From Limonium bicolor (lineage: Eukaryota; Streptophyta; Magnoliopsida; Caryophyllales; Plumbaginaceae), in assembly GCA_023374045.1 (NCBI GenBank), contig CM041777.1, positions 85,182,300 to 85,246,299 of the forward strand: a DNA stretch of 64,000 nt, written 5' to 3'. Each line of letters starts with the position of its first letter. The first letter of the stretch is position 1. A program made the position numbers and the translations under genes. The notes beneath the pieces are model-generated. The model searched no databases, had not been told where the DNA came from, and worked only from the letters and a program-made list of their open reading frames with translations. Of this stretch, positions 33,930-45,781 are shown one piece after another.

Positions 33930-34745
33930 TGTTGGGACATCAGAGTGTTGCAGAGATAGCCAATCACCTCGACAGAGTCAATCACCCTTAGTCAGACACA
34001 AAGAGTGAGCCACTTCAATGGAGTCCACAACTAAGGAGACTTCACAGACTCTCCCGTGCTGTTGCGAATAATAAGGAGTCAACTCGGGAATGCCTCAACG
34101 CCACAACGGTCATAAAATCCTCCCTTAACACCTGAAGTTCGCGACCCAAGTAAGAAGACCACTCAAAGACGTTGGACGTTGCCTACTAAGTTAGTTCCGG
34201 TATTTTCGGAACTAACTCCCTCGACCTACCGGTTGTAATGCTAGTATAAATAGGTTATGTAATAGCTAGTTTCAAGTGTGCTTTTATTGAGATATATTTC
34301 ATAGTTTAGAGAGGAGAGAAAGAACTGCTTTGTAAGCAAGAAAGAGAGAGAATACGTACCAAGTTAGTTAGTGCATCTAGATAGACTCTGCCTAGGAAGA
34401 TCCTAGTTTCGCTACGCTTACCATTGATCTGATCAGAAAGTGTATTGGGTGAGAGAGTGAAAAACCGCTAAGTAGATCCCTTCTACTTAGTGGGCATTTG
34501 TAAGTTGTTTTATTTGACCAGGAAATCAAATAGCTTATTTGTGTTGCTGAGTTCCACAGAGTCCTTCTATCTTTCTAGCATCATTTTATTTCAATTACTT
34601 CAAAGTCTTCCGCACCCTTAGTTTAAACAATTCGATTGAGTGCCTCTACATCACAGAGTGTTTCTCACCCACAAAGACTGATTGAGTTAAACCAACTCTT
34701 AGACTCACACCTTTGGTTGGTTTGAGTTAGCCACCCGATCCTATA
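33930..34745 (+). repeat. Right LTR of C
   Basis: Uninterrupted copy starting tgttgggacatc and ending gatcctata (the partner ends taca). It is the best reference for removing element A from the left LTR. A TATA-like tataaatagg stands at 34244-34253. Confidence 0.85.
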
Positions 34746-34799
34746 GTTGTTTTTGGTGTTTTACTCAATTATTGTTGAAACATGATGAATAACATAGCT

Positions 34800-35937
34800 A
34801 GGAATAAAGTAGGCGAAGAGATGAATGTGTGGGCGTAAACAGATCCAAAATTCTGAGTTATAACGATAAATATAGAGCACTATGAAGTCCGAACTACCCA
34901 GGAGATCACCCCTGTGGATCAAGCGAAGTTGGATTTTCTTTATTGTAGCCATGACCACGGCCTCTGCCGCGTGTACGCCGGTTGGAATTGGAATTTTGGT
35001 GACCACTGAAGCAGGAATGTGAGGACTAGGAAGACACGGCTGTCGAGGAGGTGATGGGAGGAGCAGGTGTGTCGGGTGGAGGGGAACCCGAGATAAGTGT
35101 TGTGGCATTGGAGGGAGATTGATGACGGCAGGTCTCCTCCAATATTAAGGAGCTGCGGACCTGCTGGAAAGTGGGGAAGGGCCTCTGAAATTGTATTATG
35201 CTACGAAGGTTAGAAGGACTCATTCAAGCCACTGATGGTTTGGAGTACCAAATTTTCATCGGTGACGGGGCTGTCTACATCTGTGAGTGCATCCGCCAGT
35301 GTTTTTAATTGACCGCAATATTCTTTGATGGTGAGGGCGCCTTGGCGGAGGCCGCGAAATTCGGCCTCGAGTTGAATTGCACGGGCCTTTTCATTGTCCC
35401 AGAACAATCTTCAATATTTAGCCAAACCTCATATGCGGTGGCGTTATTTCGCATGATCAAGCTGAAAATTTCCTTGGATATGGTAGCGTATATCCAGGAC
35501 AGGACGGTGAAATCTAGAAGAGACCAGCTTTCGTTGGTGGGAGGGGTACCGTCGAGATGATTGAGGAGATTGAATTTACCGAGTGTGACGAGGAAGAGAT
35601 GCCGCCACATTGCGTAGTTCGGCGGGGATTGAGTAAGTTAAATTTTGATGTGGTTGGAGATAGAGTTGACATGTAGGGCTTGGTTGACAACAATGGCGCC
35701 CGGGGAGGGAGAAGAGGAGATGTCGTGTTGAGTGTTTGGATGGCGACGGGACGGAGAGGCTAAGACAGTATGTTCGGAGCGTGGTGGGGATATTTCGTTA
35801 TCATTGGGGAATGGAGGATCAACAATATTTTCATTAGCAATGGGAGAGGGAGGATCGACGGTAACATTGTCAGCCATGACGGTTGTTGGGGGGAGAGAGA
35901 GTGGAATGGGAGATTTGTTGGAGGAGAGAGAGTACAA
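34800..35937 (-). pseudogene. Element H copia gag, broken
   Basis: Minus strand. ATG at 35877 (MADNVTVDPPSP; an in-frame upstream Met exists at 35937). After a frame change near 35630 follow MWRHLFLVTLGKFNLLNHLDG, LSWIYATISKEIF, AYEVWLNIED and, after another shift, ARAIQLEAEFRGLRQG and IKEYCGQLKTLADAL, the usual order of the copia gag-polypeptide domain. The C-terminal part has a basic RGRGRGHGY segment at about 34945-34975. No pol follows on the left because the sequence meets the end of C at 34745. The first 240 bases of this gag recur in copy 2 at 43612-43837. Confidence 0.75.
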
Positions 35938-35965
35938 GAATTAGAGAGGATCGGTAAATAAAAAA

Positions 35966-35974
35966 CTGATACCA
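35966..35974 (-). other. Primer binding site of H
   Basis: The minus strand reads tggtatcag directly after the LTR end, the tRNA-Met type. The copy 2 equivalent is at 43928-43936. Confidence 0.7.
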
Positions 35975-36123
35975 TGTAAAATAGAGAGAATGATTAACGT
36001 GATTTCCATTGTATATATATATATATATATATAATAAGTTTACAAGAGATGTGAGGCCTAGAATTAAGGAGGAGAGGCCTATTGTTATGGTAATGTACAA
36101 CGGTCATGAGTATTTTTCTAACA
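35975..36123 (-). repeat. Very short LTR of H (149 bp)
   Basis: On the plus strand it runs tgtaaaatagagag...tttttctaaca, giving TG...CA ends, and adjoins the primer site. It contains a (TA)n run (36013-36033). The copy 2 LTR is 43937-44090. Confidence 0.7.
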
Positions 36124-36226
36124 GAGAGAACGTAGTGTATATATGCTTCCTTTTCTGTTACTGGTTTTCGCAAAACTTTAAAACTCTCAATAATACTTTT
36201 TTTTCAACCTTGTTGCTGTTAATGGT

Positions 36227-36434
36227 AGGGGCGGACCCAGAGATTGAAAGTTGTGGGGTCATTGACAAATAAAATTTACTATAGTTATTTTTTTCTAAAA
36301 TTTATGGGTCACTGACACATAAAATATCTACCATATATAATAAAAAAACTACATTAGAACTTACTATAATTAATTTTTTTCTCAAAAGTCATGGGATCAC
36401 GTGACCCCGGGTGCACCCTTGGGTCCGCCCCTGG
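36227..36434. mobile_element. hAT-type MITE, copy 1
   Basis: Inverted ends aggggcggaccca and tgggtccgcccct, 208 bases, flanked by ttaatggt on both sides (36219-36226, 36435-36442), an 8-bp duplication as expected for hAT. Non-coding. Confidence 0.75.
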
Positions 36435-36442
36435 TTAATGGT

Positions 36443-37755
36443 ATACAAACTAGACAGTAGCCAGGGAGTATAAACCTTGAAATGTAACATTGATACAGTA
36501 GGTCTAAGTATACTCACTTGATATCTAAATTCCGCTGCTACATAGTATCTAATTCAACAGTCTATAAACCATGCTAAGCTTTTACTACTATTTAAGTCTG
36601 CGTTGTTTTGCATCTTAGATAACACTAAGTTTTTCATTTGCTTTCATCGTCCTCTTGATCTCATTCGTCGTACTTTTGTTCTTCTTCGTGATCACTTTCT
36701 TCTAGTGTTTACATAATGCTCTGCTTTTTCTATTCGTGTAACACATGTTCGTCTATTGCAGTTTCTCGGAGGTGTCAAGCTGAAGACGACCGGTAAGACG
36801 GTTCGATAATACAAGCTAACTGAAGCAAACTTTTGAGGCTACATAGTTAATTTGTTTGTGCTTTTGTCTAAAAGCTAGTAATTTTTAGTTGGGTCTTCAA
36901 TTTTAGTTTAGGTTATCATATGCTTATTCTTGTGATTAGCTCCTTTTACAATAGTACGGATACATGCACTCACTTTAAGTGATGGATTGGTTGTACGGAT
37001 ACATACTTCAATCAAAATTTGTTGGTTATGAGTTTTGTTAAATACATGTATCAAAATTGGTTTGGTCATGCTTTTTTCCAAAAAAACTATCCAAATTTGT
37101 TGTGTTATGCTTTTTTTTTTCAATACATGAAAATACAGATTAGATATCAAAATAATGCATTGATTTCTTATATTTGCTAGGGATATGGGTAGCAGTATCA
37201 CTTTTAATACTGCTTTGCTAGTAGCGATTTTGTTTTGCTTTGATAGTAATGATTCTGCTACTGTTTTTCTAGTAGCATTTTTACTACACAAGGTGCAGAA
37301 GCGACACTATTACAATAGAGTCGGAAGTAATTTTGATACTATTGCGGTAGTTGCAATGTTGCCACTGTCGTGGTAGTAGTGATCCAACTACAACAGGGCC
37401 AGTAGCAATATTGCTATTACTGTGCCAGTAGGGATTTAACTACAACAGGGCCATAAGGTATATTGCTACTACTGTGCTAGTAGGGATTTCGCTACAACAG
37501 GCAGAAGCTAATTTTTGCTACTGTATAAACAGTAGTCACTTAATGCTTCAGCTTCTTCCGTAGCAGTATTTCGCTATTACAAAAGTAGTAGCGAGTTCAA
37601 AACGTTAGCTATTTTTTAATTAGCCACTAGAGTCTTTCCTACCACTATAGTTAGTAGGCAGATCGTAAATGCAGTAGCCCGTTCTGTTTAGCTACCAAAA
37701 TCGACGATCTAGCTATTGATATAAGCGGTAGCTAAATCTGGGTTTTCTTGTAGTG
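36443..37755 (-). mobile_element. CACTA (En/Spm) element end, copy 1
   Basis: The right terminus ttttcttgtagtg (37743-37755) is the standard CACTA inverted end. The 550 bases before it are packed with short inverted and direct words such as gtagcaat, ctactgt and tagtagg, typical CACTA subterminal repeats. Further left, around 36760-36905, sequence resembles the 3' part of a CACTA gene, but I cannot support an ORF. The opposite terminus was not found, so the left limit is uncertain and the element is truncated. Confidence 0.65.
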
Positions 37756-37763
37756 TTAACCGA

Positions 37764-38440
37764 CCACGGGTGAGTCAATGCACAGAAGCATCATCCAGTG
37801 GAAGATCCTTTAACACTGGATCATCAGCTCCTGAACGCTTCATGTATATGGATACCTTTCCGTATATGAGGGATTTCCAGCCCAACCTACTTCTGTATAT
37901 CACTGGATACATTGATGTCATGGGAGATGGTAATCGTGGGTTCAGAGTAGTAGTTGATTATCTGTATATGAACTATGATTGGTCGAAACAAGTACGTAAA
38001 ACGATGTACACTGATATGAAGCATACATAATCAATGAAATATTCCTACCAGACCATGTTCAATCAGACAAGATACAATGAGATGCTACGGGAGATATAGT
38101 TCACTAAAGATGACCCAGTACCTCAAAATAAATGGATGAGTTCTGAAATGGGGTTGGTAAACGCTACACGATACACATCTATAGTAGTGTTCTACACTGC
38201 TATGTATGGGAATGCCGGATGTGGTACATACCTTCCAATCAAATATCATAATAATCATGGTCATCCTAGAGGAAAGATTCACATTGGAGTTCGACGTCAT
38301 GACCATTTTGTTAGATTTTGTATGGTTCAAAATTCTTCACTTCCCCCTGTTTATCCACAATGGTTGCATTATAGAAATCTAAACACTGTTGCAAATTGGA
38401 TTTAGCCATTACAATCATGGTTAGATAGATGGACCATGAA
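37764..38440 (+). pseudogene. OTU-protease-like pseudogene, copy 1
   Basis: Starts directly at the CACTA terminus, so its 5' part is missing or displaced. 37770-38030 includes RFMYMDTFPYMRDF and IDVMGDGNRGFRVVVDYLY; the plant OTU-like family has GDGNCGFR here, so the catalytic Cys is replaced by Arg. After stops at about 38028 and 38098, 38136-38405 includes RRHDHFVRFCM, where the catalytic His-containing motif remains, and PPVYPQWLHYRN. OTU proteases remove ubiquitin; related proteins are often carried by plant MULE and CACTA elements. With the Cys lost and stops present, no activity is possible. Confidence 0.65.
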
Positions 38441-38646
38441 GATGCGGTAGGAATTTTGGCTCAAATATGGTCTTGTAATATGTATGTTAGTTGTGTGCAA
38501 AAATGGTTCCAAAATGAGTGTTTAAGCTATTTTGTGGTGTATAAAATCATTTTTCCAGAAAAAAGGTCGTGCCATTACACTTCAATATTGTATTCTAGAT
38601 AGTTTAGTGAAATAAAAAATTTTTATTTTATAGATAATAAAATTTA

Positions 38647-39149
38647 GAGTAAATTACTCATAACCCCCTTGAGGATTCGGGATATTATAGTTAACCCCCT
38701 TGTGTTTATCATAATTATTGGTAACCACCTCAAAGTTAAGGTATTTTTGACTACGAGCCCCCGAACTATAATTCTGTGATAAAAAAGTTGACTATGTGTT
38801 AACCTATTAGCTTAATCACATTAATAATGCGAGGCTGGACAACAAAACTGCTTAATCAATCTCATCTAACTCTCTCACATCCCACTTTAGATGCATTTTC
38901 AAGGAAGGTTTGACATTTTCAGGAAAATAACAATGCAGATTAAGTAGTGTTTTTTGTCCAGCATGACCTTATTAATATAATTAAGCTGATAGGTTAACAC
39001 GTAGTTAACTTCCAGATAACTCAGTTATTCTTTGGGGGCTCGTAGTCAAAGATACCTTCACCTCGAGGTGGTTACCAGTAATTATGATAAACACAAGGGG
39101 GTTAACTGTAATATCCTAAATCCTCAAGGGGGTTCTGAGTAATTTACTC
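38647..39149. mobile_element. Long-TIR MITE, Mutator-like, present only in copy 1
   Basis: Inverted ends of about 80 bases (gagtaaattactcataacccccttgagg... and its complement) enclose about 340 bases. The flanks taaaattta (38638-38646) and taaaattac (39150-39158) fit a 9-bp duplication, and copy 2 has the empty site at about 46890. Non-coding. Confidence 0.8.
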
Positions 39150-39856
39150 TAAAATTACTAGTTCACCAACTAGAACTCTTCAATATGCGGGGACTATAGA
39201 TATTCATTTCTGAAGAAAAAAATTATAATAACAAATCGTTACATGTAGTAACATAATATGATTTAAAATAGTTTATGCTACAGTAATTCATTAGTAAAAT
39301 GTATACTGCAGAAACCTCTTATTCTACGTATCAGACCCAATAAGACTAGATATAATATTAGGGATAAAATATTTTCGACTTTAAAATAAGGACTAGCCGC
39401 TTTCAATTATGGATTGTAAGGGTTTTATTTATAAAATGACGTACAATTCGCAAATTCAACATCTTGAAGGTTTATTATAATTTTATGGAGATATATGTTT
39501 TGGTGCAGTATAAATAGAAAAAGTCATTGTGCAAATTTAAAACAATGTAATCTTATAAGTAAAAAATATTCTTGTCTTTAATTAGTGTAGTAAAATGAAA
39601 ATGTTTACTTTGATGTTTTTTTTCCTAAACTAGCCTCGTTTGACATGTTCAGCATATAGTTTTTTTTTTTAAAAAATAAAACATGCTTAGCATAATTAAG
39701 GTGGGTTATTTTTATTTTATCAAAATTTTAACTGCAAATATGGTGTCAATTAGCTCACAAAAATCACTAGTACTTAAAACCCACTGTGTGCAGAGCCATG
39801 ATAAGTTTTGTTCTGGTAGCCAAAATGAAGGGTTTGGCTTAGGACTAGTTTCATAC

Positions 39857-40058
39857 GGGCGGACCCAGAGATTGAAATTATGGGGTCACTGACTAATAAA
39901 AATTGTTATAGTAAATTTTTTATGACATTTGTGGGGTCACTAAGACATAAAATATCTATTATTTTATAAAAAACTACATTAAAACTTAAAATAATTAATT
40001 TTTTTACAAAAGTCATGGAGTCACATGACCCCACGTGACCCCTCTTCGGTCCGCCCTT
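39857..40058. mobile_element. Second hAT-type MITE, same family as 36227-36434
   Basis: Ends gggcggaccc and ggtccgccc, with the inner words gattgaaattatggggtcactg and catgaccccacgtgacccc as in the first member. The partner in copy 2 is at about 51637-51838. The target duplication is not clear. Confidence 0.65.
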
Positions 40059-40250
40059 GGTCACAAGTAATCTAGATTTCGTTGAACGTAATATGTTTGG
40101 TTGAATTGACTTTTTATTATATAAATGATTAGTTGATTTAGTTAATTGATCTTTTTGTTAATTAATATCTATCATTTTAGGATTTGAATCTCCTTCAAAA
40201 ATAAAAATTATTCTAGTTTTTTGGCATCATTTTTTCCACTTTTGATCCTA

Positions 40251-41807
40251 ATCTGTATCCCTTGCGATGATGGTATGTTCCTCGACATTCTCCGGTGCTG
40301 TCGATGATATCTGGCTACTTGAATTTCTTGCCAAAGGATTGAGCAGACAGTAGAAGCAGTAACAGGGTTTCTGGTGATTAAACGCCTGCGGTCAGTGTGA
40401 TTAGGTCGAGCAAACATCGGATATTGCAGCTGTGTTCTATTGTCACGAGAGAGGGAGAGGAAAATTCAAGTATTACTAATTATATTAGTATGCCTATTGA
40501 TTTTAATTTTCTATATAATAGTACTGGATTACGTCTATTATTAGTTTTCCTTCTCATATATACAGCTTCACCACTACAGTAACATTATTTTGACCCCTCT
40601 CATCATTTTTATCGATGCATATATGTTTCTCCTAACTTTCCTTCTTTAATTTGTTGAACTCCCAACAACTTCTTTTCAAGAATTAACTCATGACCCATTA
40701 TAACTAATGTTTAACTGAAAAGAAATAATTCAATAAATGACATCAAAAGCCACAACTATTCTTACATGTAACTTTAACATAGCCTTAATTAGCACGATAG
40801 TCCTTATACTCCAACAGCAGACAATCAATAATTGCATTCAAAGAAAAACAAATGGGACCATATCAAGCAAAAGCACAAACAGAACATAAATTTTTACTTT
40901 ATACTTATTTTGTTTATTCGGGATTTTGAATGTTTGATCTCTGGACAACTTCTCTCGGTCTCTCCAATAACTAGCATTTGGTACTAGTTAGAAAGCCCAA
41001 TGCTTAGTCCAATGTACATATTATTAAGACCCGCTTAGTTAGTTTATTCTCATGTAATAGAGATTAGCCTCTCTCACTGATCATATACCTCATATCTCTA
41101 ATTTGTAGAAACAAAGTGTTTCTTCTTTCTTGGTTCATACATGGTATGAGAACATATGAATCAATTCCTCACAAAATTTTCGCTATAAACAATCACTCAA
41201 ATCAAATACATTCATGTTTTTCTTCTGTTTTTTGTCTTCTTGTTCTTGATACACCAATGCATTTATCAGAAAGATTAATGAAGAAGGAGGAAATCACAAT
41301 TCAAAGGAAAAAAAGGAAGGAACACCGCCAAATGAGAGAAAGGAAAAGAAAAACCTTCTTCTTCTGACGATTCCATTATCGGTCAACAACTCGAACTTTA
41401 TCTCCATGCTTCAGATAATCCCAGGATGGTTTTTGCCAACAAGTTTGAGGATTCAGGTTTTCAAGCTGGAAACGTAACTTTGAAGTCGGCATGACGACCA
41501 GGAAAAACCTAGGTTTCTTGAATGAAACGGTGACGAGGGAAAATTATCAAGGAAGCTTTTAGATATGGTGATCTACATGTTAGAGTGTAACCTGTGGATT
41601 AGTTTGAAATTAATTTTTTTGGTGATGATGGTGATTTGAGCGTAGTAACGAGTAGCAAAGAAGAAGACACCGGGATTTACGTAGTTTGATCTTGAATGAT
41701 CTAGTGGAAGGTTTGACAGAGGCTCTTAGTATAATCGTGTGAGTACAAGTGAAGAAGGAGAGTGAGTATCTCAGGATTTCTCTTCGTTGTCTCATCCTCT
41801 TGTGTGT
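40251..41807. other. Spacer without supported gene
   Basis: Frames of 60-90 codons here lack family features. Around 41040-41170 a stretch ending in catggtatgagaac resembles a decayed copia LTR end with primer site. Nothing else is recognised. Confidence 0.4.
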
Positions 41808-41900
41808 CACTAGTAGAAAAAAGCTTTTATACCACGGTTATTTTGCTCAAAAATCACGGTTGAAAACCATGGTATATACTCCTGTCGCATATAGGAAAAC
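41808..41900. mobile_element. CACTA terminus fragment
   Basis: Begins cactagtagaaaaaagctttta, a common CACTA inverted end, followed by an inverted ccacggtta/ttttcaaccgtgatt-like pair. It is cut after about 93 bases by the start of LTR J. Confidence 0.6.
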
Positions 41901-43611
41901 TGAAATACTCCGAACTTAATTATGGGGATTAAATTATTCTAATATGGTATTTGAAGGCCTAATAGTGCCTAAAGAATTTTGGTGAAGAAAATAAATCCAA
42001 AAGAAAAGAGAAAACGCCTAAAAAGCATAAAACGCAAAAATGAGCGTTATGTGACCATCAAAGGAATACGACCTCGGTTAGGGTCCTAGATGGATTCCCA
42101 AGGCTTAGTAATGCCTAATTGATGTACGGGAACAGTTCCTGAAGGAAACGGATCCATAAAATGGATTAAAAACGCTAATAAAGCTTAGAGCATGTTTTTC
42201 GAGAAAACCCGGAAACGTGACTTTGAGTGGTCAAATGAACCCGTAAAAATTATAGTCAATCAAATAACTATAATTAAACATTAATGGAAGCTTAAGAACC
42301 ATTAAAATTAAAGAAACGAGAAAAATCTAGAAAATGGACCCGGTTAGTGAATAGTGCTAAAACCGAGTAAATTAACGAGCGGTTCTTGCTAAAAGACGAA
42401 AAATGCCCCCAGCTTATTTTATTAATGGGGTCGGTTTTGATGAGTGTTAACACTCTCTCACAAACACTAGACTAGCTTATAAGTAAAGTGAGTCAAAAAG
42501 CAAAAGTGGAAAAAAGGAAAACGTAAAAAAGGTGCTCTCCCTCTCTCTCCTCCCTCATTTTCTTTCTTCTCCCTCTCTTTCCTTTCCTTCTTCCTGCTGA
42601 TTTCATCCCCTCTCCCATGGCTGGCGATTTCTCCCTCCTTCTCCCATGGCTTCTTGTCATTCTCTCTCTTGTACAAGCTTCATTAAAGCTCCAAACACAA
42701 AAATAAGTACATATTCTTGCTCCTCTCACCAAGCTCTATCATTCTCTCTTTTCAAAATCTCAAATGGAGAAATTTCAGCTCCATGGGTATAGCCCATTTG
42801 AAGAAAAAGTTGGGGCTTCTTAAAGCTTGGAGTCTCCTCTTCATTTTAAGGTAAGAAAAGTCACAAAAATCCACCATTTTCCCTACTTCTTCTTTCAGCC
42901 GATTTTGGCTTCTTATGGTGGGTGTTTCTTGTTTTGTGTGAGCATTGTTCCAAGCTCCAAGAGTGTAGTTTAGGCCTCCCCTTTTTGATCAAAAAAAATT
43001 CTAGGGTTTCCAAGGTAATGCTCAATTTTAGTGTTTTAAGCATTTCCTTGTAATCTTGAGTTAATTAATGAGTTAAGTGTCTTTACTTAATCTCATTTCC
43101 TTATTTAATGTTGGGCTGGAGCATTGGCAATTACATTACATATTTGACCGAAAATGGGAAGAAGAGGAGAAGAGGATAATTGAAAAGGGAACTTGGAAAA
43201 TTTAAGGTAAGAAACCCACCTTAATGTAACCTTATATGTTTTAGAATTTTGGGATGGGAAAATTGAAAAGGAATGAAACCAAAATTGTGCTAGAAATGTG
43301 TTTGATTGTGATCAAGAGGAATTTGAGTATTGTATTGATTTAAGGGCCTAAGTGCCATGCAATTTGAGATTGTGCAGTATATTGTGATTGATGAGTTTTG
43401 ATTTGAAAATTGTGTGCTGGTAGGATCCTCTATGGATGTGGTTAGTTTAGAATTGGTTTAGGTGAGAATTGATGAATTCGGGTATGCTAGAATTGTGGGG
43501 AAACTATGGCAAAATTTTAGTAGAAATTAAGTGGTTTAGGTGACTTTATGAATTGGAGAAACTAGGAACAAATGGTGATTGATTTGGTTAGTTAACCATC
43601 TTGAAATGGTA
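41901..43611 (+). repeat. Element J: truncated chromovirus-like LTR
   Basis: Starts tgaaatactccgaacttaat, close to the minus-strand start of solo LTR E (tgaaataccccaaaccttaat). A promoter-like stretch (gcttataagtaaag, 42474-42487) is followed by a CT-rich leader (42530-42600). The other end is missing: the sequence passes directly into copy 2 of the duplication near 43611. Confidence 0.55.
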
Positions 43612-43837
43612 GTTGGGAGATAGAGTTGACATGTAGGGCTTGGTTGACAACAATGGCGCCCGGGGAGGGAGAAAAGGAGATGCCGTGTTGAGTGTTTGGA
43701 TGGCGACGGGACGGAGAGGCTAAGACAGTATGTTCGGAGCGTGGTGGGGATATTTCGTTATCATTGGGGAATGGAGGATCAACAATATTTTCATTAGCAA
43801 TGGGAGAGGGAGGATCGACGGTAACATTGTCAGCCAT
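43612..43837 (-). pseudogene. Element H gag 5' fragment, copy 2
   Basis: Contains the same MADNVTVDPPSP start (ATG at 43837) and the Pro/Ser-rich N-terminus, then stops at the junction with J. The LTR follows at 43937-44090. Confidence 0.7.
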
Positions 43838-43936
43838 GACAGTTGTTGGGGGGAGAGAGAGTGGAATGGGAGATTTGTTGGAGGAGAGAGAGTACAGAGA
43901 ATTAGAGAGGATCGGTAAAATAAAAAACTGATACCA

Positions 43937-44090
43937 TGTAAAATAGAGAGAATGATTAACCGTGATTTCCATTGTATACATAGATATATATATATATATA
44001 ATAGATTTACAAGAGATGTGAGGCCTAGAATTAAGGAGGAGAGGCCTATTGTTATGGTAATGTACAACGGTCATGAGTATTTTTCTAACA
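43937..44090 (-). repeat. Element H short LTR, copy 2
   Basis: 154 bases, tgtaaaatag...tttctaaca; differs from copy 1 by small indels, mostly in the (TA)n run. Confidence 0.7.
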
Positions 44091-44197
44091 GAGAAGAACG
44101 TAGTGTATATATGCTTCCTTTTCTGTTACTGGTTTTCACGAAACTTTAAAACTCTCAATAATACTATTTTTTCATCAACCTTGTTGCTGTTAATGGT

Positions 44198-44407
44198 AGG
44201 GGCGGACCTAGAGATTGAAAGTTGTGGGGTCATTGACAAATAAAATTTTACTATAGTTATTTTTTTCTAAAATTTATGGGGTCACTGACACATAAAATAT
44301 CTACCATATATAATAAAAAAACTACATTAAAACTTACTATAATTAATTTTTTTCTCAAAAGTCATGGGATCATGTGACCCCGGGTGCACCCTTGGGTCCG
44401 CCCCTGG
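44198..44407. mobile_element. hAT-type MITE, copy 2
   Basis: Counterpart of 36227-36434 with the same ttaatggt flanks; it was therefore present before the duplication. Confidence 0.75.
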
Positions 44408-44415
44408 TTAATGGT

Positions 44416-45773
44416 ATACAAACTAGACAGTAGCCAGGGAGTATAAACCTTGAAATGTAACATTGATACAGTAGGTCTAAGTATACTCACTTGATATCTA
44501 AATTCCGCTGCTACATAGTATCTAATTCAACAGTCTATAAACCATGCTAAGCTTTTACTACTATTTAAGTCTGCGTTGTTTTGCATCTTAGATAACACTA
44601 AGTTTTTCATTTGCTTTCATCGTCCTCTTGATCTCATTCGTCGTACTTTTGTTCTTCTTCGTGGTCACTTTCTTCGTGTGTTTACATAATGCTCTGCTTT
44701 TTCTATTCGTGTAACACATGTTCGTCTATTGCAGTTTCTCGGAGGTGTCAAGCTGAAGACGACCGGTAAGACGGTTCGATAATACAAGCTAACTGAAGCA
44801 AACTTTTGAGGCTACATAGTTAATTTGTTTGTGCTTTGTCTAAAAGCTAGTAATTTTTAGTTGGGTCTTCAATTTTAGTTTAGGTTATCATATGCTATTA
44901 TTCTTGTGATTAGCTCCTTTTACAATAGTACGGATACATGCACTCACTTTAAGTGATGGATTGGTTGTACGGATACATACTTCAATCAAAATTTGTTTGG
45001 TTATGAGTTTTGTTAAATACATGTATCAAAATTTGTTTGGTCATGCTTTTTTCCAAAACAACTATCCAAATTTGTTGTGTTATGCTTTTTTTTCAATACA
45101 TGAAAATACAGATTAGATATCAAAATAATGCATTGATTTCTTATATTTGCTACGGATATGTTGGTAGCAATAATGTATTAATGTAGAGTAAGATAGTAGT
45201 TGTTCTGGGTAGCAGTATCACTTTTAATACTGCTTTGCTAGTAGCGATTTTGTTTTGCTTTGATAGTAATGATTCTGCTACTGTTTTTCTAGTAGCATTT
45301 TTACTACACAAGGTGCAGAAGCGACACTATTACAATAGAGTCGGAAGTAATTTTGATACTATTGCGGTAGTTGCAATGTTGCCACTGTCGTGGTAGTAGT
45401 GATCCAACTACAACAGGGCCAGTAGCAATATTGCTATTACTGTGCCAGTAGGGATTTAACTACAACAGGGCATAAGGTATATTGCTACTACTGTGCTAGT
45501 AGGGATTTCGCTACAACAGGCAGAAGCTAATTTTTGCTACTGTATAAACAGTAGCCACTTAATGCTTCAGCTTCTTCCGTAGCAGTATTTCGCTATTACA
45601 AAAGTAGTAGCGAGTTCAAAACGTTAGCTTTTTTAATTAGCCACTAGAGTCTTTCCTACCACTATATGTTAGTAGGCAGATCGTAAATGCAGTAGCCCGT
45701 TCTGTTTAGCTACCAAAATCGACGATCTAGCTATTGATATAAGCGGTAGCTAAATCTGAGTTTTCTTGTAGTG
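44416..45773 (-). mobile_element. CACTA element end, copy 2
   Basis: Ends ttttcttgtagtg at 45761-45773 with the same subterminal repeats as copy 1. Confidence 0.65.
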
Positions 45774-45781
45774 TTAACCGA

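Larger units (their letters stand above)
6874..34745 (+). mobile_element. Element C: Sirevirus-type Ty1/copia retrotransposon with three nested insertions
   Basis: LTRs are 6874-13712 (822 bases without element A) and 33930-34745 (816 bases), both starting tgttgggacatcagag. The primer site tggtatcagagcc follows the left LTR after two bases but is broken by element B. The order is gag, coiled coil, second zinc knuckle, protease, integrase, RT, RNase H, accessory ORF, purine tracts. This is the Ty1/copia order, and the coiled-coil gag extension plus a long ORF after RNase H point to the Sirevirus (SIRE/Maximus) lineage. Flanks gtttt and gttgt are an imperfect target duplication. Stops and frame changes are spread over gag and pol, so it is dead. 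Stripped of A, B and D it would be about 9.4 kb. Confidence 0.85.
35653..40250. repeat. Segmental duplication, copy 1
   Basis: Holds the 5' part of H, two MITEs, the CACTA end and the OTU pseudogene. Apart from private insertions it matches 43612-52026 almost base for base. It ends at ...tttgatccta (40250). Confidence 0.9.

Noticed and set aside
42467..42732. Lys/Glu/Arg-rich minus-strand frames
   Set aside because: Translations of a CT-rich LTR leader in J; low complexity.
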